A stretch of DNA of 64,000 nucleotides. Source: Rhyzopertha dominica. Lineage: Eukaryota > Arthropoda > Insecta > Coleoptera > Bostrichidae. The number at the start of each line of letters is the position of its first letter. Within the stretch, counting starts at the first letter, position 1. Where the stretch lies: the NCBI GenBank assembly GCA_025024175.1, contig QCXZ01000138.1:49881092-49945091 (forward strand). The letters run 5' to 3'. A program made the position numbers and the translations under genes. Under the pieces are notes generated by a model, which searched no databases, was not told where the DNA came from, and saw only the letters and a list, made by a program, of their open reading frames with translations. Positions 33,057-44,640 of the stretch are shown here, one piece after another.

Positions 33057-35735
33057 TGTTACTCTTATAGCACCAACTTTTTTTCAGTGTCATTTCGTCG
33101 ACATATATGATTGATCTATCTTCATCTCGAAATTTTTTAATTTGGTTTAAATTATTTACTCGCCATTACGAAATTCGTGGAGATTCCATAAGCTTTCTTA
33201 TAACGAAACCCCGTTTTCTCAAAAAAAAACGTAAACTCTCCTTACAGCAGTTAATTTTTAGCTTCGTTTTATGTTTCTTCTGTAATTATTAAATTGTCAA
33301 CATAAAATAATGTTTGTATTCTTCATAAATTGTACGTCGTATTAAATTTGGGTGATCATCATTGATAACCCTCGACAAACCAACGTGTTTTCGCACTTTT
33401 CTGTTCTAAATTTCATTTACAGCTATATTTTCCCCAAAAGTTTTGAATACAGCCTTCGGGTACACAAAAAGTATCTGAATACTCTATCGAGATACCGGAT
33501 ACCCAGCTCTGCAATATGGGAATTAGAAATCAAAGAGTGAAGGCGTCGCACAGCATAGCATTGATGGTTTATGTTACGATTTTTTGCCTAAAAACTGACT
33601 GGACCCCAGTTAGTCGGTTTTGCGAGCTACTGTGGAAAAATGCCCTGTACAGTTTTAAAGCGGTTTTACTTTGTCTAATTAATGTCATATCACGGTAATA
33701 TATAACAAGAGACCTACGAATAAATGCAATACTAAACATCAGAACCTTTCTGGGCCTTTCGTAGTCTATACAAGCGCACGACAGTGTCATCTGGTAATCC
33801 GCCACAGTAAGCGCCACTTAATTTTCCGGTTATATTATTACAGAAAACATCCCGCATGTCCAAAGTTCGTTTACCACCCGGCCGCTTTTGATTTACCCAA
33901 TTACGTTGATCAAGTGCGTCTCCGGGGGCACATAAGCCGTTAAACGTTAATACGCAAAACGATCCCAGGGCACCGCAACGTTTGAACGTCATGAATATAC
34001 AAGGGCGCTACGCCGGGGTCGGGAAATGGGACCGGGCACTCGAGCCAGCGCTAATATACTGACGTGTTGCGGTCTGCTTATCCGATTGGTAAACAGATAA
34101 TCCTGCCAATATTAATTCTTCCTCGGGTACATTTGTTTGACGTGATTTACGCCCGATTAAAGAGGGAAACTGAGTACCAACAGGTTTAATGTGGGCGCGG
34201 ATTTACAGATCGATCAGGGAACAGATGATATGAAGAATAGGCGAGCTTTCAGAATGCTGACTGTGTGGAAAAGATGGTTCGGTTTCAAGCGATTGCACTC
34301 GATTATAATGTACAATTTAATATCCTCTTTGTCGTATAAATAGCCGGTGTTCATTAAAACTTTCTCTAGAATGCTGTGCAATTTTAATTAATTGATTTGA
34401 CCTCAATTAGTTCATAACTGACGTCAAACCACACTTTTGGAGCCTAAAGTATGCGAATCCCTCATCATTAAAAACAAGCTAAAGCTCTTACTTTAATACA
34501 GAAGGTTTTTTCATGACCACAATCTAACTGTTGCCGTACTAATAACAATAACAACTCATAGTGTCTCACTCAAAATTATTTATTATAAAAACATTTAACA
34601 GCTCGTCTTTGCATACTAAGTATCACGTTATCTAACATCACCTAATTTGCACTAAAGAAAAAAGGTCATAAGGAGTTAAAGAGCAATATTTAGGAGAATA
34701 ATCGTTTTCCATTTATATTATTGAAACATGAACACATAATATTAAGAGAGAAAAAAGAGAAAGCACGTCAGTGGATGAGCAGCGCTATTAGGTCCTAATG
34801 AACATAATTGCTTATCAGTTCATTATTATTTAAAGGAAACACTCGACATTGATCTCAAGAACGCTGGCAGTTCAACAATTATGTTAGTTACTCTATCTAG
34901 CTGAAATACCTTTCGTACAAAGCAAATCTGTGTCGAGGAATCATCAGGGCTTCTTTTTTAGCTGAAGATAAGGGTGGATTCCCTTAAAACATGTACTAAT
35001 TAATATATTTAAAGCATGTGCAGTAAGATTGACTCATTTGTTTTAATTTATTAACCAAGTAACTGAACTTTGAGCACAATGAACCATCTTTTTTATAAAT
35101 TAGTGTAAAAGTTATTATATAGCCGTATGATAATACATAACAATTACATTTCATAACTTATTTGTTTATAAGCACAGCATAGACATGCATTTTATTTGTT
35201 TATGTTAGTCACAACGAAAACAAAGGAAATTACTTAAGAAATTACCTCTTTTACAACGAATAATAAATTTTTCCAACTAAGAAAATATACTTTCGCAACA
35301 AAATGAGTACCCTTATGGATAATTTGATACTTAGAGCAGTTGCTCTTACTTCAATGGTAGAAGCACACAAAACACAATACCACAATTATTTAAAATTTTC
35401 AGTTAATGATATGACACAGAAGTTTTAACGTTAATATTAGTACATTCAAGTAGTAAACACTCTAACGTTCAATTATTGAGATGTTTGTAGGAGGAAGATA
35501 AACAAATTAGCAAGAAATACAACTGTTAATTGAAACTCGAAGTTACTGAGGTCCCAACACACAGACACAGATGCTGTTTAGTATTTACACACCATCCTCC
35601 CACAATCGAAGCAATTTAGAGCACAAAATTTTGTACTGAAAGACAATAGTTTGCATATGGGCCATCAATAAAACATGAGAATATTTCATTAAAATACTGA
35701 TCAGATGCCATACATTTTTTTAAAGTGTTAAATGG
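33057..35735. other. Intergenic; G+C-richer block with clustered factor motifs
   Basis: About 33770-34215 is rich in G+C and CpG. Within 34077-34112 it contains CTTATC and AGATAA (GATA type), GATTGG (CCAAT type), GTAAACA (forkhead type) and TAATCC (Otx/Bicoid type). I see no gene. 34220-35735 is AT-rich and empty. Confidence 0.35.
34077..34112. promoter_or_regulatory. Cluster of transcription-factor motifs (enhancer-like)
   Basis: Five short consensus sites lie within about 36 bases inside a G+C-rich block. Each is common by chance; the density and the setting are the only support. Confidence 0.2.
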
Positions 35736-35739
35736 ATTC

Positions 35740-37115
35740 AGTCCAAATACAGCGTGAAGAATTCCGTAGGTTTCGCGAACAAGGTAAAAGAATTATCAAT
35801 ACCAAATAACGCTATTCTTGTGTCCTTCGATGTGTCTAATCTTTTCACTTCTATCCCCCTAAATGAACTTTTAACAATCCTCAAAAATAGAATAGAGAAC
35901 TGCCACCTATCAAACACTGAAAAACTGAACTACTGAATATTGTGGAAATTTGCATAGATCAAAGTTATTTTACGTTCAATGACACATTCTACAAGCAAGA
36001 CGATGGACTACCAATGGGTTCACCTTTGTGTCCAGTCTTGGCCGAAATTTTCATGTAAAATTTCGAAGAGAAGCTTTTTGCAAAGAAAAATGTATTATTC
36101 TGGACCAGATATGCGGATGATATCTTTTGTATTTGGACGGGAACTGACAGGCAGTTGGATGTATTCTTAAAATTCTTAAATACAATAAATAAAAAGATTC
36201 AATTTACCCTAGAAAAAGAAAAGGATAGAGTTCTTCATTTTCTGGACTTATCGATGTCGGTAAAAAATTGTAAAATTGACTTTGAATTTATAGAAAGCCA
36301 GCATAGTCAGATGTTATACCCGGCCTGCTCAAATCAATCATTACAGATTAAACATTCCGTGTTTTATAGTTTAATAAACAGACTAATAAATATACCACTT
36401 AGAAAAGAGAGTTTCGAAAAAGAATTGACGACAATTAAACAAATAGCCTTTAACAATGGATATGACACAAAAATTGTTGACCAAGTACTTAAAGAGCAAT
36501 ATAAAGTTAAAATACAAAGAATGCTGTACAATGCTAACATCGATGAAAAAGAATATATTTTTGCAGCAGTAAATTATGTCACAGGAGATAGTGTTTGCGT
36601 TAAAAATATGCTGAATAGGTTCGAAATAAAAACAATAGAGGTTAATAAGTGCAATTTGGGAGGCATTTACCAAANAAAATGCATGTGACATGATATACAT
36701 AGGACAATCAGGTAAAGCTGTTAAAAGTAGAATTAAAGAACACGTTGCGAGTATAAATTCAAACAAAACACAACTGGTTTTACTGCCAATTGCATAAATA
36801 ATAACCATTACTTAGATGAAAGCGACGTCAAAGTTTTACATTGCGAAAGGAAAGGTAAAAAACTGACCCTTTTAGAACTTTTGGAAATGAAAAAAGCTCG
36901 GCGACAGAAAAAAAAACATTTGGCAAATACACCAATAGAAATTCCTACGTCCAATGCCTTTGATATTGCCGAAATTATAAAGTTAGCGAGAGACTTTTAC
37001 AAGTGTACTTTACAACCCCTGTAAAAAAGGGGACGTAAACAAAATTCTGCACATCTGAGTTCAGTATAACGCTGTTATCTCTTTGACAATGAGCTTGTGG
37101 CCGAAACGATCGCCA
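35740..37115 (+). pseudogene. Penelope-like element family 2, RT and GIY-YIG, broken
   Basis: Blocks in order, in changing frames: KNSVGFANKVKELSI, ILVSFDVSNLFTSIPLNELL (catalytic Asp), DGLPMGSPLCPVLAEIFM, RYADDIFCIWTGTDRQLD (YADD), LEKEKDRVLHFLDLS, SLINRLINIPLRKESFEKEL, VKNMLNRFEIKTIEVNK, GGIYQ with an N at 36675, then CDMIYIGQSGKAVKSRIKEH (GIY-YIG with YIG, Arg and Glu). The 3' region has CAATGAGCTTGTGGCCGAAAC at about 37087-37107, a hammerhead-like tail also present in family 1. At least five frameshifts or stops make it inactive. The 5' end is truncated at about 35740. Confidence 0.85.
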
Positions 37116-37985
37116 GAGTTATCTGACAAATCACGTGAGACAAAGCACATACGTTCAATCAGCTTGTTTCCAAGCTACCTAATTGATTTGTTGAAAGTAT
37201 GATTTCCATCTACAACTCTCATAAAAAAGTCAAACATATATTAATAACAGGTATGTTATAATTACATTTTCTTTCACAACATATTATTTAATCCTAAGAA
37301 AAACGAAAAGAAAATCTCGCCTGAAAAATTAGCATTTTGTGACTACCGCCTTCAACAGTCAGCAATATCACGGCGAACTGATCCTGATTCCCACTTTGCT
37401 GTTCAATAATATATATACTTCAACATCAAAGGTATTACTTTCCGCGAAACCCCCTAAATCCACCCCCAGGAAACCGGGAATAACCGCGACCCCACAGTGA
37501 CGTCACCGAGCAAAATAATTATCTACGTACGTTGGTGGCCACGCCCACAAAAAGCGCATCCCACCATTTTAATCCCTTTAAATGAACACGGCTCATAAAA
37601 TANCTTGCTTTCGGACGGCAGGAGTTAATAAAGCCCTGACGGGATGGAACATCGGNGCGTGGGCGGCTGTGCGTCTGAAAAATGGACCGCGACAACACAC
37701 GGACCGAAAACGGAGCGATTTGCGTGTGTTCGCCGTGTGACGACACCCAGGAGGGTTTGCTGTAGAATAGGACGGGAATTTTTTTGTGGACTGGCTGGAA
37801 TAGGATTTTTGGGGAAGGCTAACGTGGAAGGGATCGCTCTGACATTAGGATGATTTATTTTTTGTACATGTGGGGGAGAAAGGGCTAGGCGAATAGGTGA
37901 ACTGTAAGTGGTGTACAAAAATACTATTAAAAAGATTGAACAAATTTCCAATTTTTAGTATTAGTATAGTAGTTTAAAACTCCTT
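37116..37985. other. Intergenic; G+C-richer block with CRE-like site
   Basis: About 37440-37850 is rich in G+C. It contains GTGACGTCAC around 37496-37505 (a perfect CREB/ATF palindrome) and GGCCACGCCCAC (KLF/Sp type). Frames on both strands have no recognised content, and N bases occur at 37603 and 37655. A promoter or enhancer of a host gene is possible. Confidence 0.3.
37495..37506. promoter_or_regulatory. CRE palindrome (CREB/ATF type)
   Basis: The core TGACGTCA is extended to a 10-base palindrome within a G+C-rich block. A KLF-type CCACGCCC follows about 40 bases downstream. Confidence 0.3.
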
Positions 37986-37989
37986 ACAA

Positions 37990-38530
37990 AATAAAGCTTC
38001 TGCTGACGATATTCCTCCTTACATGCTAAGGTGCTATGCTTCTATTTTAGCTCAGCCGCTGCTGTATATGTTTAATCATATACTGTCGTCGAAAAATATT
38101 GACAACCAGGATCAGGCGAATGTCATATACATGAATATTCAGAAGGCCAACAATCTATATAGCTTGATTATTTCTTATTTATCGTGAGCAAACAGTTTGC
38201 TACCAGCAAGTGTTTTCTTTGCATTACCATGTAACTTCTGGCGTTCCTCAAGGATCAAATTTGGGCTTTTTGCTTTTCTTGATTTACTTAAATGATTGCT
38301 CCAGTATTATCCCCTGTGATCATTTTTATTGCTGACGATCTTGGAATATTTCATAATGTTAAAATTCTATACGACTGTGAAATTATACACACACTTAATG
38401 TAGACGAATAGTGTCGTAATAATGGTTTATCTTTGTATACGTCTATGGAAAATATCTTAGAAAATATTAAAATAGTTCAATCTAGTGATAGTGTAACCCG
38501 CCTAGAGTTGCTTCGCACGTTCAATCTGTA
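37990..38530 (+). pseudogene. Non-LTR reverse transcriptase relic
   Basis: Translation gives DDIPPYMLRCYASILAQPLL and YMFNHIL (the stretch just before the RT fingers). Then a large deletion leads to VTSGVPQGSNLGFLLFLIYL (palm motif) with YLND and a decayed catalytic box. Weak similarity continues to about 38500. The fingers with FxDxxKAFD are missing, so an internal deletion has occurred. Confidence 0.6.
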
Positions 38531-40406
38531 CAAATGCGTAGCATAACAATGGTAAATTATTAAATAAATATAAAAATTATATATAAATATAAACATCATG
38601 TTGTATTCGTCTGTTAATTTTGCTTATCGTAACTGTAATCTTATTTCTATAGCTTGAGATATCTGGGGCAGTTCANTGTGTCAAGAGCAACGCTATGCTC
38701 TAATTTCTATGCCATTTATTTGTACTTTTTTTCTGTTCAACATGAATTACTAGTTATTTAGTCTATGAATAATAAAGGTTATTATTTAATTAGACCACCC
38801 TTTACATGTGAATGAGAAAATGCCAAACAAATAGATAAGCTTAAGTTGGATTTTTTTCGTTTAAAGACACGATTTTGGTACATGAACATTGCATCGATAT
38901 ACTAATAAAAAGGTTAAACCAATTGCATATTTGTGGCATGACTTTACTTAATATGCGTGATATCCCAAAAATAGCTAGCGACAATTTTCAAGTCGATTAA
39001 GTGGTACAAATATTTCAAACTATAGTAATAATCGTGTTGGTAGACTAGACACTTGTTCAAGAGAAAATATTGTGATCTGTTTTGTTTTGTTATAGTTCCA
39101 TTACTGAAATGGATCCTAACGATTTTTTTGCAATGTAGCACGCACAAGTCATCAAGATGTAGATTGTGATAATATCCTGTTATTGGAATTTGTGGGCGAA
39201 GGTGATCAAGAAGAAAGCAGGCAAGAAGTATAATTGTGGAATGAAAAATACTAGATCTATAAATGAAAGCAAGCAGCGGATTGATAAGGAATTTCTCAAA
39301 AAATAACCATGATGTGTGAGTGGAAATGGTCTCAAAACTTTTTATATATATCCTAATATTCAGTAGTTACCATAGACAACGCCCCGTTAAGAATATAAGA
39401 ATGTCTTAAAATTGCAGATAATTTAAGCATGAACATGTTCAACAAAAAATTACAATTCAGCTTATTCCACTCACATCTCTCTGTCGGTGAAGCAATAGTA
39501 AAGTACTTCGTACACCATTCCTCAAAGCAGTATATTCGAGGAGCCAGTGAGATTTTGTCACAGAGATGGATTTTTTCTAGATTCGCAGGATAGTGCTATA
39601 ATTTTCATATCTATTGCGAAGAAACCATCCAGCTTTTCTATTAAAATCCGAAATACAAGATAAATTTACCCCATGAAACTAGACTTGCCTTGCAGCCTTT
39701 AGATTGCGTTGATTACTCTATAGATCATGTACGTAGTTCTTTTTTGGTAATTATTGTTCAAGCCACAACTTCATAACCATGGTAACTAACTACGACGGAG
39801 TCGAACCACTATCAAATTCAAAACTTTGAGCACTATATTTGTTTCCATTGTACTCATATGAGTACACCCTATACTTACATATTTGCACACTTGATGCTGG
39901 ACTTAAGCACATCTACAACTTTGGATTACTTCTGAGCTCCAGCATATTAATTTACATCATCACCTGCTCTAATTTTATAGCGATCGCAGAAGAAGTACTC
40001 AACATGGTGTTACTTAAATTTAATTCAACCTTGCGCCTAATTATTCAAGAAGCACACTTCCGACCTTCGTGTCATCAATCGCTAAAAATTGACGGTGTAA
40101 TACCTCATTTCTTAATGGAGATTGAAAATCGCTGTTCTGTATACAAAGATTAATTGGTATCATGCTTTCATGGAAGAACGATCGTTAATTATTACCACGC
40201 CACTGATGATGAAACGGATTGTAGCGAGTGCGTCGCGGATAATATCGCACATCTGTGCGTAACCGCGAAGATGCTAACAAAAGGGACGCTAGAAGCCAGT
40301 AGTAAAATAGTTTATAATACGCTATTATACTGTGACAAATCGGATATTTCAAAGTAATGGGGATATTTTTACAAAAAAGTGCAATCATGTTCGACCATCG
40401 ATACTA
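38531..40406. other. No gene recognised
   Basis: AT-rich, with one N at about 38677. Several short frames (for example 39839-40153) have no recognisable motif. Confidence 0.4.
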
Positions 40407-41394
40407 GACTGGTGTCTCAACTTAAGCTTATGCTAGAAGTACCTTGAAAGTTGTTAACCTAGCAATTAGAACATTTCCACATACACCTTTGGCTTAATGG
40501 CAATTATAAACAAAATATTCTCAAAATTTTTATTACTTCTCTGCTCTTTTTGAATGGAACACCCTGTATATTATTATTGTATATTTTTTATAAATTTTAG
40601 ACATATTTGTCTACGAACGTGGTAATATTTACAGTGGCATTCGCTAGGAATTTGTGATTACTTGCAGAAGTCCAAAATTTTCAGAGCTGAAAATCTTATT
40701 TATATTAATTTTTAAAACCGACCCTAATTCTTTCGTTACAGAATAAAAGAATTTAGTTTGTTTTTTTTTATATAGGTTATTCATACTTTTGCCCGGCGGT
40801 TAGTACAATGAATTCAATTTTCACCTGTATGTCAAATGCTACCACGCTTACTGGATTGTAAAGGACTGTGGAAAAATAATTCAAGCTAACTGCTTACTGA
40901 TTAATTTGATTGTGACGTAGGTGCAAGTAGTTAAATAACGAATGTTACTTTTCAAAAAATACATATCAGAGAACTTCGGTGTGCCTACTTTTTCATGGGG
41001 CCTTTGACTGCATTTAGCATTTCAGACAAAAGCATTTGTTTGGCTAAAACACGGAAACGTTAATTTAGTTGTTTTCGTTGGTATTTAATAATGCATCATT
41101 ATCTCTATTGGGCTTCAACCAGAAACCTAAACTGAAAAAGTGCAATTTTGCAGGAGATATATCGTCACTTGAATGTTGCATATTCTATTTTGAACCTTCC
41201 AACGTTTACCATAAAGTATCAACGATTTGTTAAGGCAAAATTTTCCTTAAAACATACTAACACTATTTACTTCAAAAAGCAGTTTGGCTCAGTTGTTTCT
41301 TCACGGCGCTCTGCAATTCAGTAAACTTGACAGTGTCTGACGTACAGGTCTTTTCGGAAGATTGAAGTCAGAGTACAAGCGGCCGGGCAAAAAT

Positions 41395-41592
41395 ATGGAT
41401 AATCTTATATCAATGAATTCAGAATTAAATTTTCTATTCGGTAATAAACAAATTAGAGCCGCCTCATTTAAAATAAGAAAGTTTGACTCGGAGTTTTTCT
41501 TTCTTTCTTCAGCAAGCAACTATATATTCTGTATGGATGCTAGGGTGAAATTGCCACATTTGCGCAGAACAGATTCTTCTAATAGTAAGTGA
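41395..41592 (+). CDS. Unrecognised ORF, possible exon
   Basis: From ATG at 41395 in AAAATATGG context the frame reads MDNLISMNSELNFLFGNKQI and on to HLRRTDSSNSK with stop at 41590-41592. GTAAGTGA at 41585, just before the stop, is a strong splice-donor match, so the frame could leave an exon there. It lies inside the inverted-repeat element at 40407-42740. No similarity recognised; a chance ORF is quite possible. Confidence 0.2.
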   Translation: MDNLISMNSELNFLFGNKQIRAASFKIRKFDSEFFFLSSASNYIFCMDARVKLPHLRRTDSSNSK

Positions 41593-41739
41593 TTATTAGC
41601 TTAAAAGATGTGGCTACTGAATTAATTATTTTTATTGGATCGTATATAACCTAAGCTATTAAAAATCAACAACACGAAAAATATATGTATTTTACTATTT
41701 ATAACATAAAATATTTTGAGATGATTCACTGCATGATTT

Positions 41740-42530
41740 GCTTTTTAAACTGTGAAGAAAACCAATTGTTCAAAAGCCGGAATATTATTAGAAACTTTAG
41801 AGTGTGGGAACGATATATTAACATTACGAACGTTCGTTCTAAACGTTTTTATATAAATATGGTGGTATTTTGTTTTGTATGATTTCATGAACCAAACGGC
41901 AACACTCTGCCTTCTACGTGTTGCGTATATCTGAGTCGAAGACATCAGTTCTGTATTTCCTGTATTCGTCTTTTAAAAGTACTGTCACAATAACTGAACT
42001 TAGGCAACACCAGGGATTCAAATAGTACAATTAATCTTAGTGCGCCTGTTTAACATATGACGGTTATTATAAATTGATTTAAGGTACAAAAAGCTCCTTG
42101 AATACATCTATCTGTATGACGTCTAAATCAAAGGTCACTATCTACAAGCAATCCCAGGTTCCTCGCGAACGTTCTACAGGGTAGCCAATCAGTATATTTA
42201 CACAATTGAACTTCTAATTATTCAGCTTTCGTCTACCAATTAGCATTGCGAGGGACTTCACTGAGTTAATTTTTGGGTTCTGTCTTTCAGTAAATGAATT
42301 AGTGTATCTAGTTCTTCATTGATTGTTGCAAGTTGCTTGTGAAATATCTTCAGGAAAACACGATAAATTAACTTGAATGTCATGTGCGTGGTAACTGCAG
42401 TAGACGAAAAGTTTAGACATTTTAAATGTGTATAAGGCGAACAGAATTGATCCTTGTGGCACACCAGCATACACACGTATTGAATCAGATAAAACTCCAT
42501 TCGATAGCAGTATGTACTATGTGTGAGAAG
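41740..42530 (-). pseudogene. Non-LTR reverse transcriptase fragment
   Basis: On the minus strand from about 42500: SDSIRVYAGVPQGSILFALY (GVPQGS palm motif), a decayed YADD region (CSYHAHDIQV), EELDTLIHLLKDRTQKL, then in other frames RNLGLLVDSDL, CIQGAFCTLN and SLVLPKFSYCDS of the thumb region, and RRRQSVAVWFMKSY of the tail near 41880. The order is that of a Jockey/CR1-like RT. The N-terminal half is missing. It lies inside the inverted-repeat element. Confidence 0.7.
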
Positions 42531-42749
42531 GCAGTACTATAGCTATACGATGGACGTACACCCGATTGCTACTGGGAAGGAATTATCACGAATTTGGAGG
42601 TCCATAAGTTTCACTAAAAAAAAATGTAATTTTGCTTGAAATTGCGCCATTACGCCTAAGGAATGAATGCAATATGTCAAATTCCTAGGTTAACAACTGT
42701 TCAAGATTCTTCTAACGCAAGCTTAAGTTGAGACACCCAGTATATAGAT

Positions 42750-43180
42750 ATCAATATATCGATGTCATGCCATCCCTACTCGTCAGTCGAGCTTTTGTTC
42801 CCCAGATGTGGCCTTGGAATACGCGATACGTTTTTCATTCCTTCCCTCGTCCTGCTCTCAACATTCAATTTGAATATTGATGAACCTTCAGAAGCCCGCT
42901 CGGGATCGAGCTGTATACAGCCATACTAANCCCACGGTATAAAATCAAAGCACGCCCTGCATAAGATGCGTAGTTGGGTAAGTAATTTGCCGACAGATTT
43001 GCTCTCACCCGCAACGAGAATACTATTTGAATGATTAAGTGCCTCTGTTATCTTCGGAAAAAAAGTTCTCAAAAATATAAAAATTAGTTGTGACAATTCC
43101 GGACTATACGTAATGTATCACAATAAACTTCCGTTGTTATCCTTGTAGTCTGCTTTATGGTTAAGCTTACAGATATGTGT
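42750..43180. other. No gene recognised
   Basis: Mixed composition with one N at about 42930. Nothing identified. Confidence 0.35.
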
Positions 43181-43189
43181 CTTAATCAT

Positions 43190-43345
43190 GCTGGTCATGG
43201 AAGATTTTTCGTAAATTATAGAGGTAATAATTGTATAACGCTTTCCATCGGTATAAATGTATTTAGTGCAATGCCAAAGAAGATTGCCAGTTTTTTAATT
43301 TACCAAAAGCTCAAGAACACAGGACATTGTTTTCAAAATAATAAT
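43190..43345 (+). pseudogene. Crypton tyrosine recombinase fragment (copy C)
   Basis: The frame contains GRFFVNYRGNNCITLSIGIN, VFSAMPKKIASFL and NTGHCF. It aligns block by block with copy A (RLFKYYKEGKC...IGIN, LPRKIAVFL, TGHCFR) and copy B (RRFFVQYVKEKC...VGVN, VPKEVAAYL, TGHCFR). The Arg of HxxR is replaced (CFQN) and the following WxxY part is missing. An old fragment. Confidence 0.65.
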
Positions 43346-44141
43346 CATTTAATGGGGTTCGTTACTCAACTGAAATGACGGCTACAGTAACAATCTTATA
43401 AAACAGATGTAAATGAATCGCTTTATATATCAGTGGAAACTATGGAAAATTATTCAATGCGTTTTGATAAAATTTGATTACTAAATAATAACACTGACCA
43501 GGAAGCAATAAAATACCGACATGGAACAAAGGATTAAATGTGCATTCAATAAATCACGCCAGAAAGCTGTTAAGAGTTCGAAATCTATTCTAGAATACAG
43601 TTAGTAAATGTTCGGATTAAAATGGCCGTCCTTTTGAGACCCGATTTAAAAAAAAGTAATGTTTTTTATTATTAGAATAGTTTTTGCAATTCAATGCACT
43701 AACACTGACATTTACATTCGATTTTCAAATCTGAAAAAAGCTTCCGATTAAAATGGCGCTGAAAATTATCCTCTCATCATTTCAGACACAATATAATTTT
43801 TTTCCATATCCGCGTTGCAGTTCTGATACGCACTATATTTTTATACGAAATTAATACGATTAAGCATTCCAAATTTAACGCCTTGTGTAGCAGGACAAAA
43901 TAGAAGTTTCGCTTCCACAGGGCATTTTGATAATTATCTTTGTCATGCACATACCACGCATAATCCTGAAATTTTCTGCCGATACTCTGAAATTTCCAAT
44001 CGACCTTTCAATTATGCCCCTAAACGACCGATGAATTGTCGCTCTGTCACAGCTCTCAGTTTGATATGACACCGCCGAGCAATCAATTATGCCCTCCCAC
44101 CGTTCCAATTTATATTGTGTCCGTTTTTAATTAAAGCGATT
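43346..44141. other. Intergenic; G+C-richer sequence upstream of the candidate exon
   Basis: AT-rich to about 43880, then less AT-rich (43880-44140) with several ATTA-type homeodomain core sites. Nothing coding recognised. Confidence 0.35.
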
Positions 44142-44219
44142 ATGAGGGCCAACGAGTCAGAAGATGAAATGGGCGGACCCTCACAAAGGGACACGCTTAT
44201 AATGGAGGACGAACGCGGG
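44142..44219 (+). CDS. Candidate host coding exon
   Basis: ATG at 44142 opens 26 codons, MRANESEDEMGGPSQRDTLI then MEDERG. It ends exactly (phase 0) at GTAAGTA, a full consensus splice donor at 44220. The codon use is G+C-richer than the surroundings, and the acidic, hydrophilic composition looks like a real intracellular protein segment, unlike the lysine/asparagine/leucine-rich chance ORFs nearby. The first exon could begin at this ATG, or it may be an internal exon with an acceptor at the TTAAAG near 44135. The protein family is not recognised. No partner exon can be named. Confidence 0.4.
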
Positions 44220-44224
44220 GTAAG

Positions 44225-44465
44225 TAAAAAGCAAAAATGTATGTTTTTCCAAATTAAATTTAATATGAATAAGAGCAAAATCTGGCAGTATTTAGCAGGA
44301 AAAAGCATGCATGAGTTCAACCTTGGAAAATGGGATTACCTATTTTTCTTTCTATGGCAGCAAAAGCTGTCGTCAAACTAAAGGACAAACTTCTACCTAT
44401 AACTTATGGTACAAAAATTTTCGTAAATTTTCATATATTCTTTAATGTCTAACCAAGTCACAATT
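44225..44465. other. No gene recognised
   Basis: AT-rich continuation after the candidate splice donor. Nothing identified. Confidence 0.3.
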
Positions 44466-44469
44466 AGGT

Positions 44470-44640
44470 AATTCGTCTTAATTCTGACAACTTCTGATCC
44501 AGATGAAGCAAATGTTTTATAATATTCCAGTCAATATGCGATATGTTATTTAGCTGCCTTTTTGATAGCTCTACCTGATTGGCCTGCATATATTATCTGG
44601 CACTGTTCACATTTCAATGCGAATATATTTATAGATATTA
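44470..44640 (-). pseudogene. Penelope-like element GIY-YIG relic
   Basis: Minus-strand translation from about 44619 gives LKCEQCQIIYAGQSGRAIKK and then a stop where K-EH is expected. The C..C...IYAGQSGR pattern is the PLE GIY-YIG core (YIGQSGR in family 2). Nothing of the RT remains nearby. Confidence 0.55.

Larger units (their letters stand above)
40407..42740. mobile_element. TIR element with about 130-bp inverted repeats and inserted retrotransposon
   Basis: The left arm (40407 onward, ACTGGTGTCTCAACTTAAGC) and the right arm (ending at 42740, inverted ACTGGGTGTCTCAACTTAAG) match over about 130 bp, including GTTGTTAACCTAG and a TAATGG-containing stretch. TA follows the right end. The form is that of a Tc1/mariner-type element. 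The interior holds a minus-strand LINE fragment (41740-42530) and an unrecognised frame at 41395-41592, but no transposase was found. Two separate elements in opposite orientation cannot be excluded. Confidence 0.6.
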
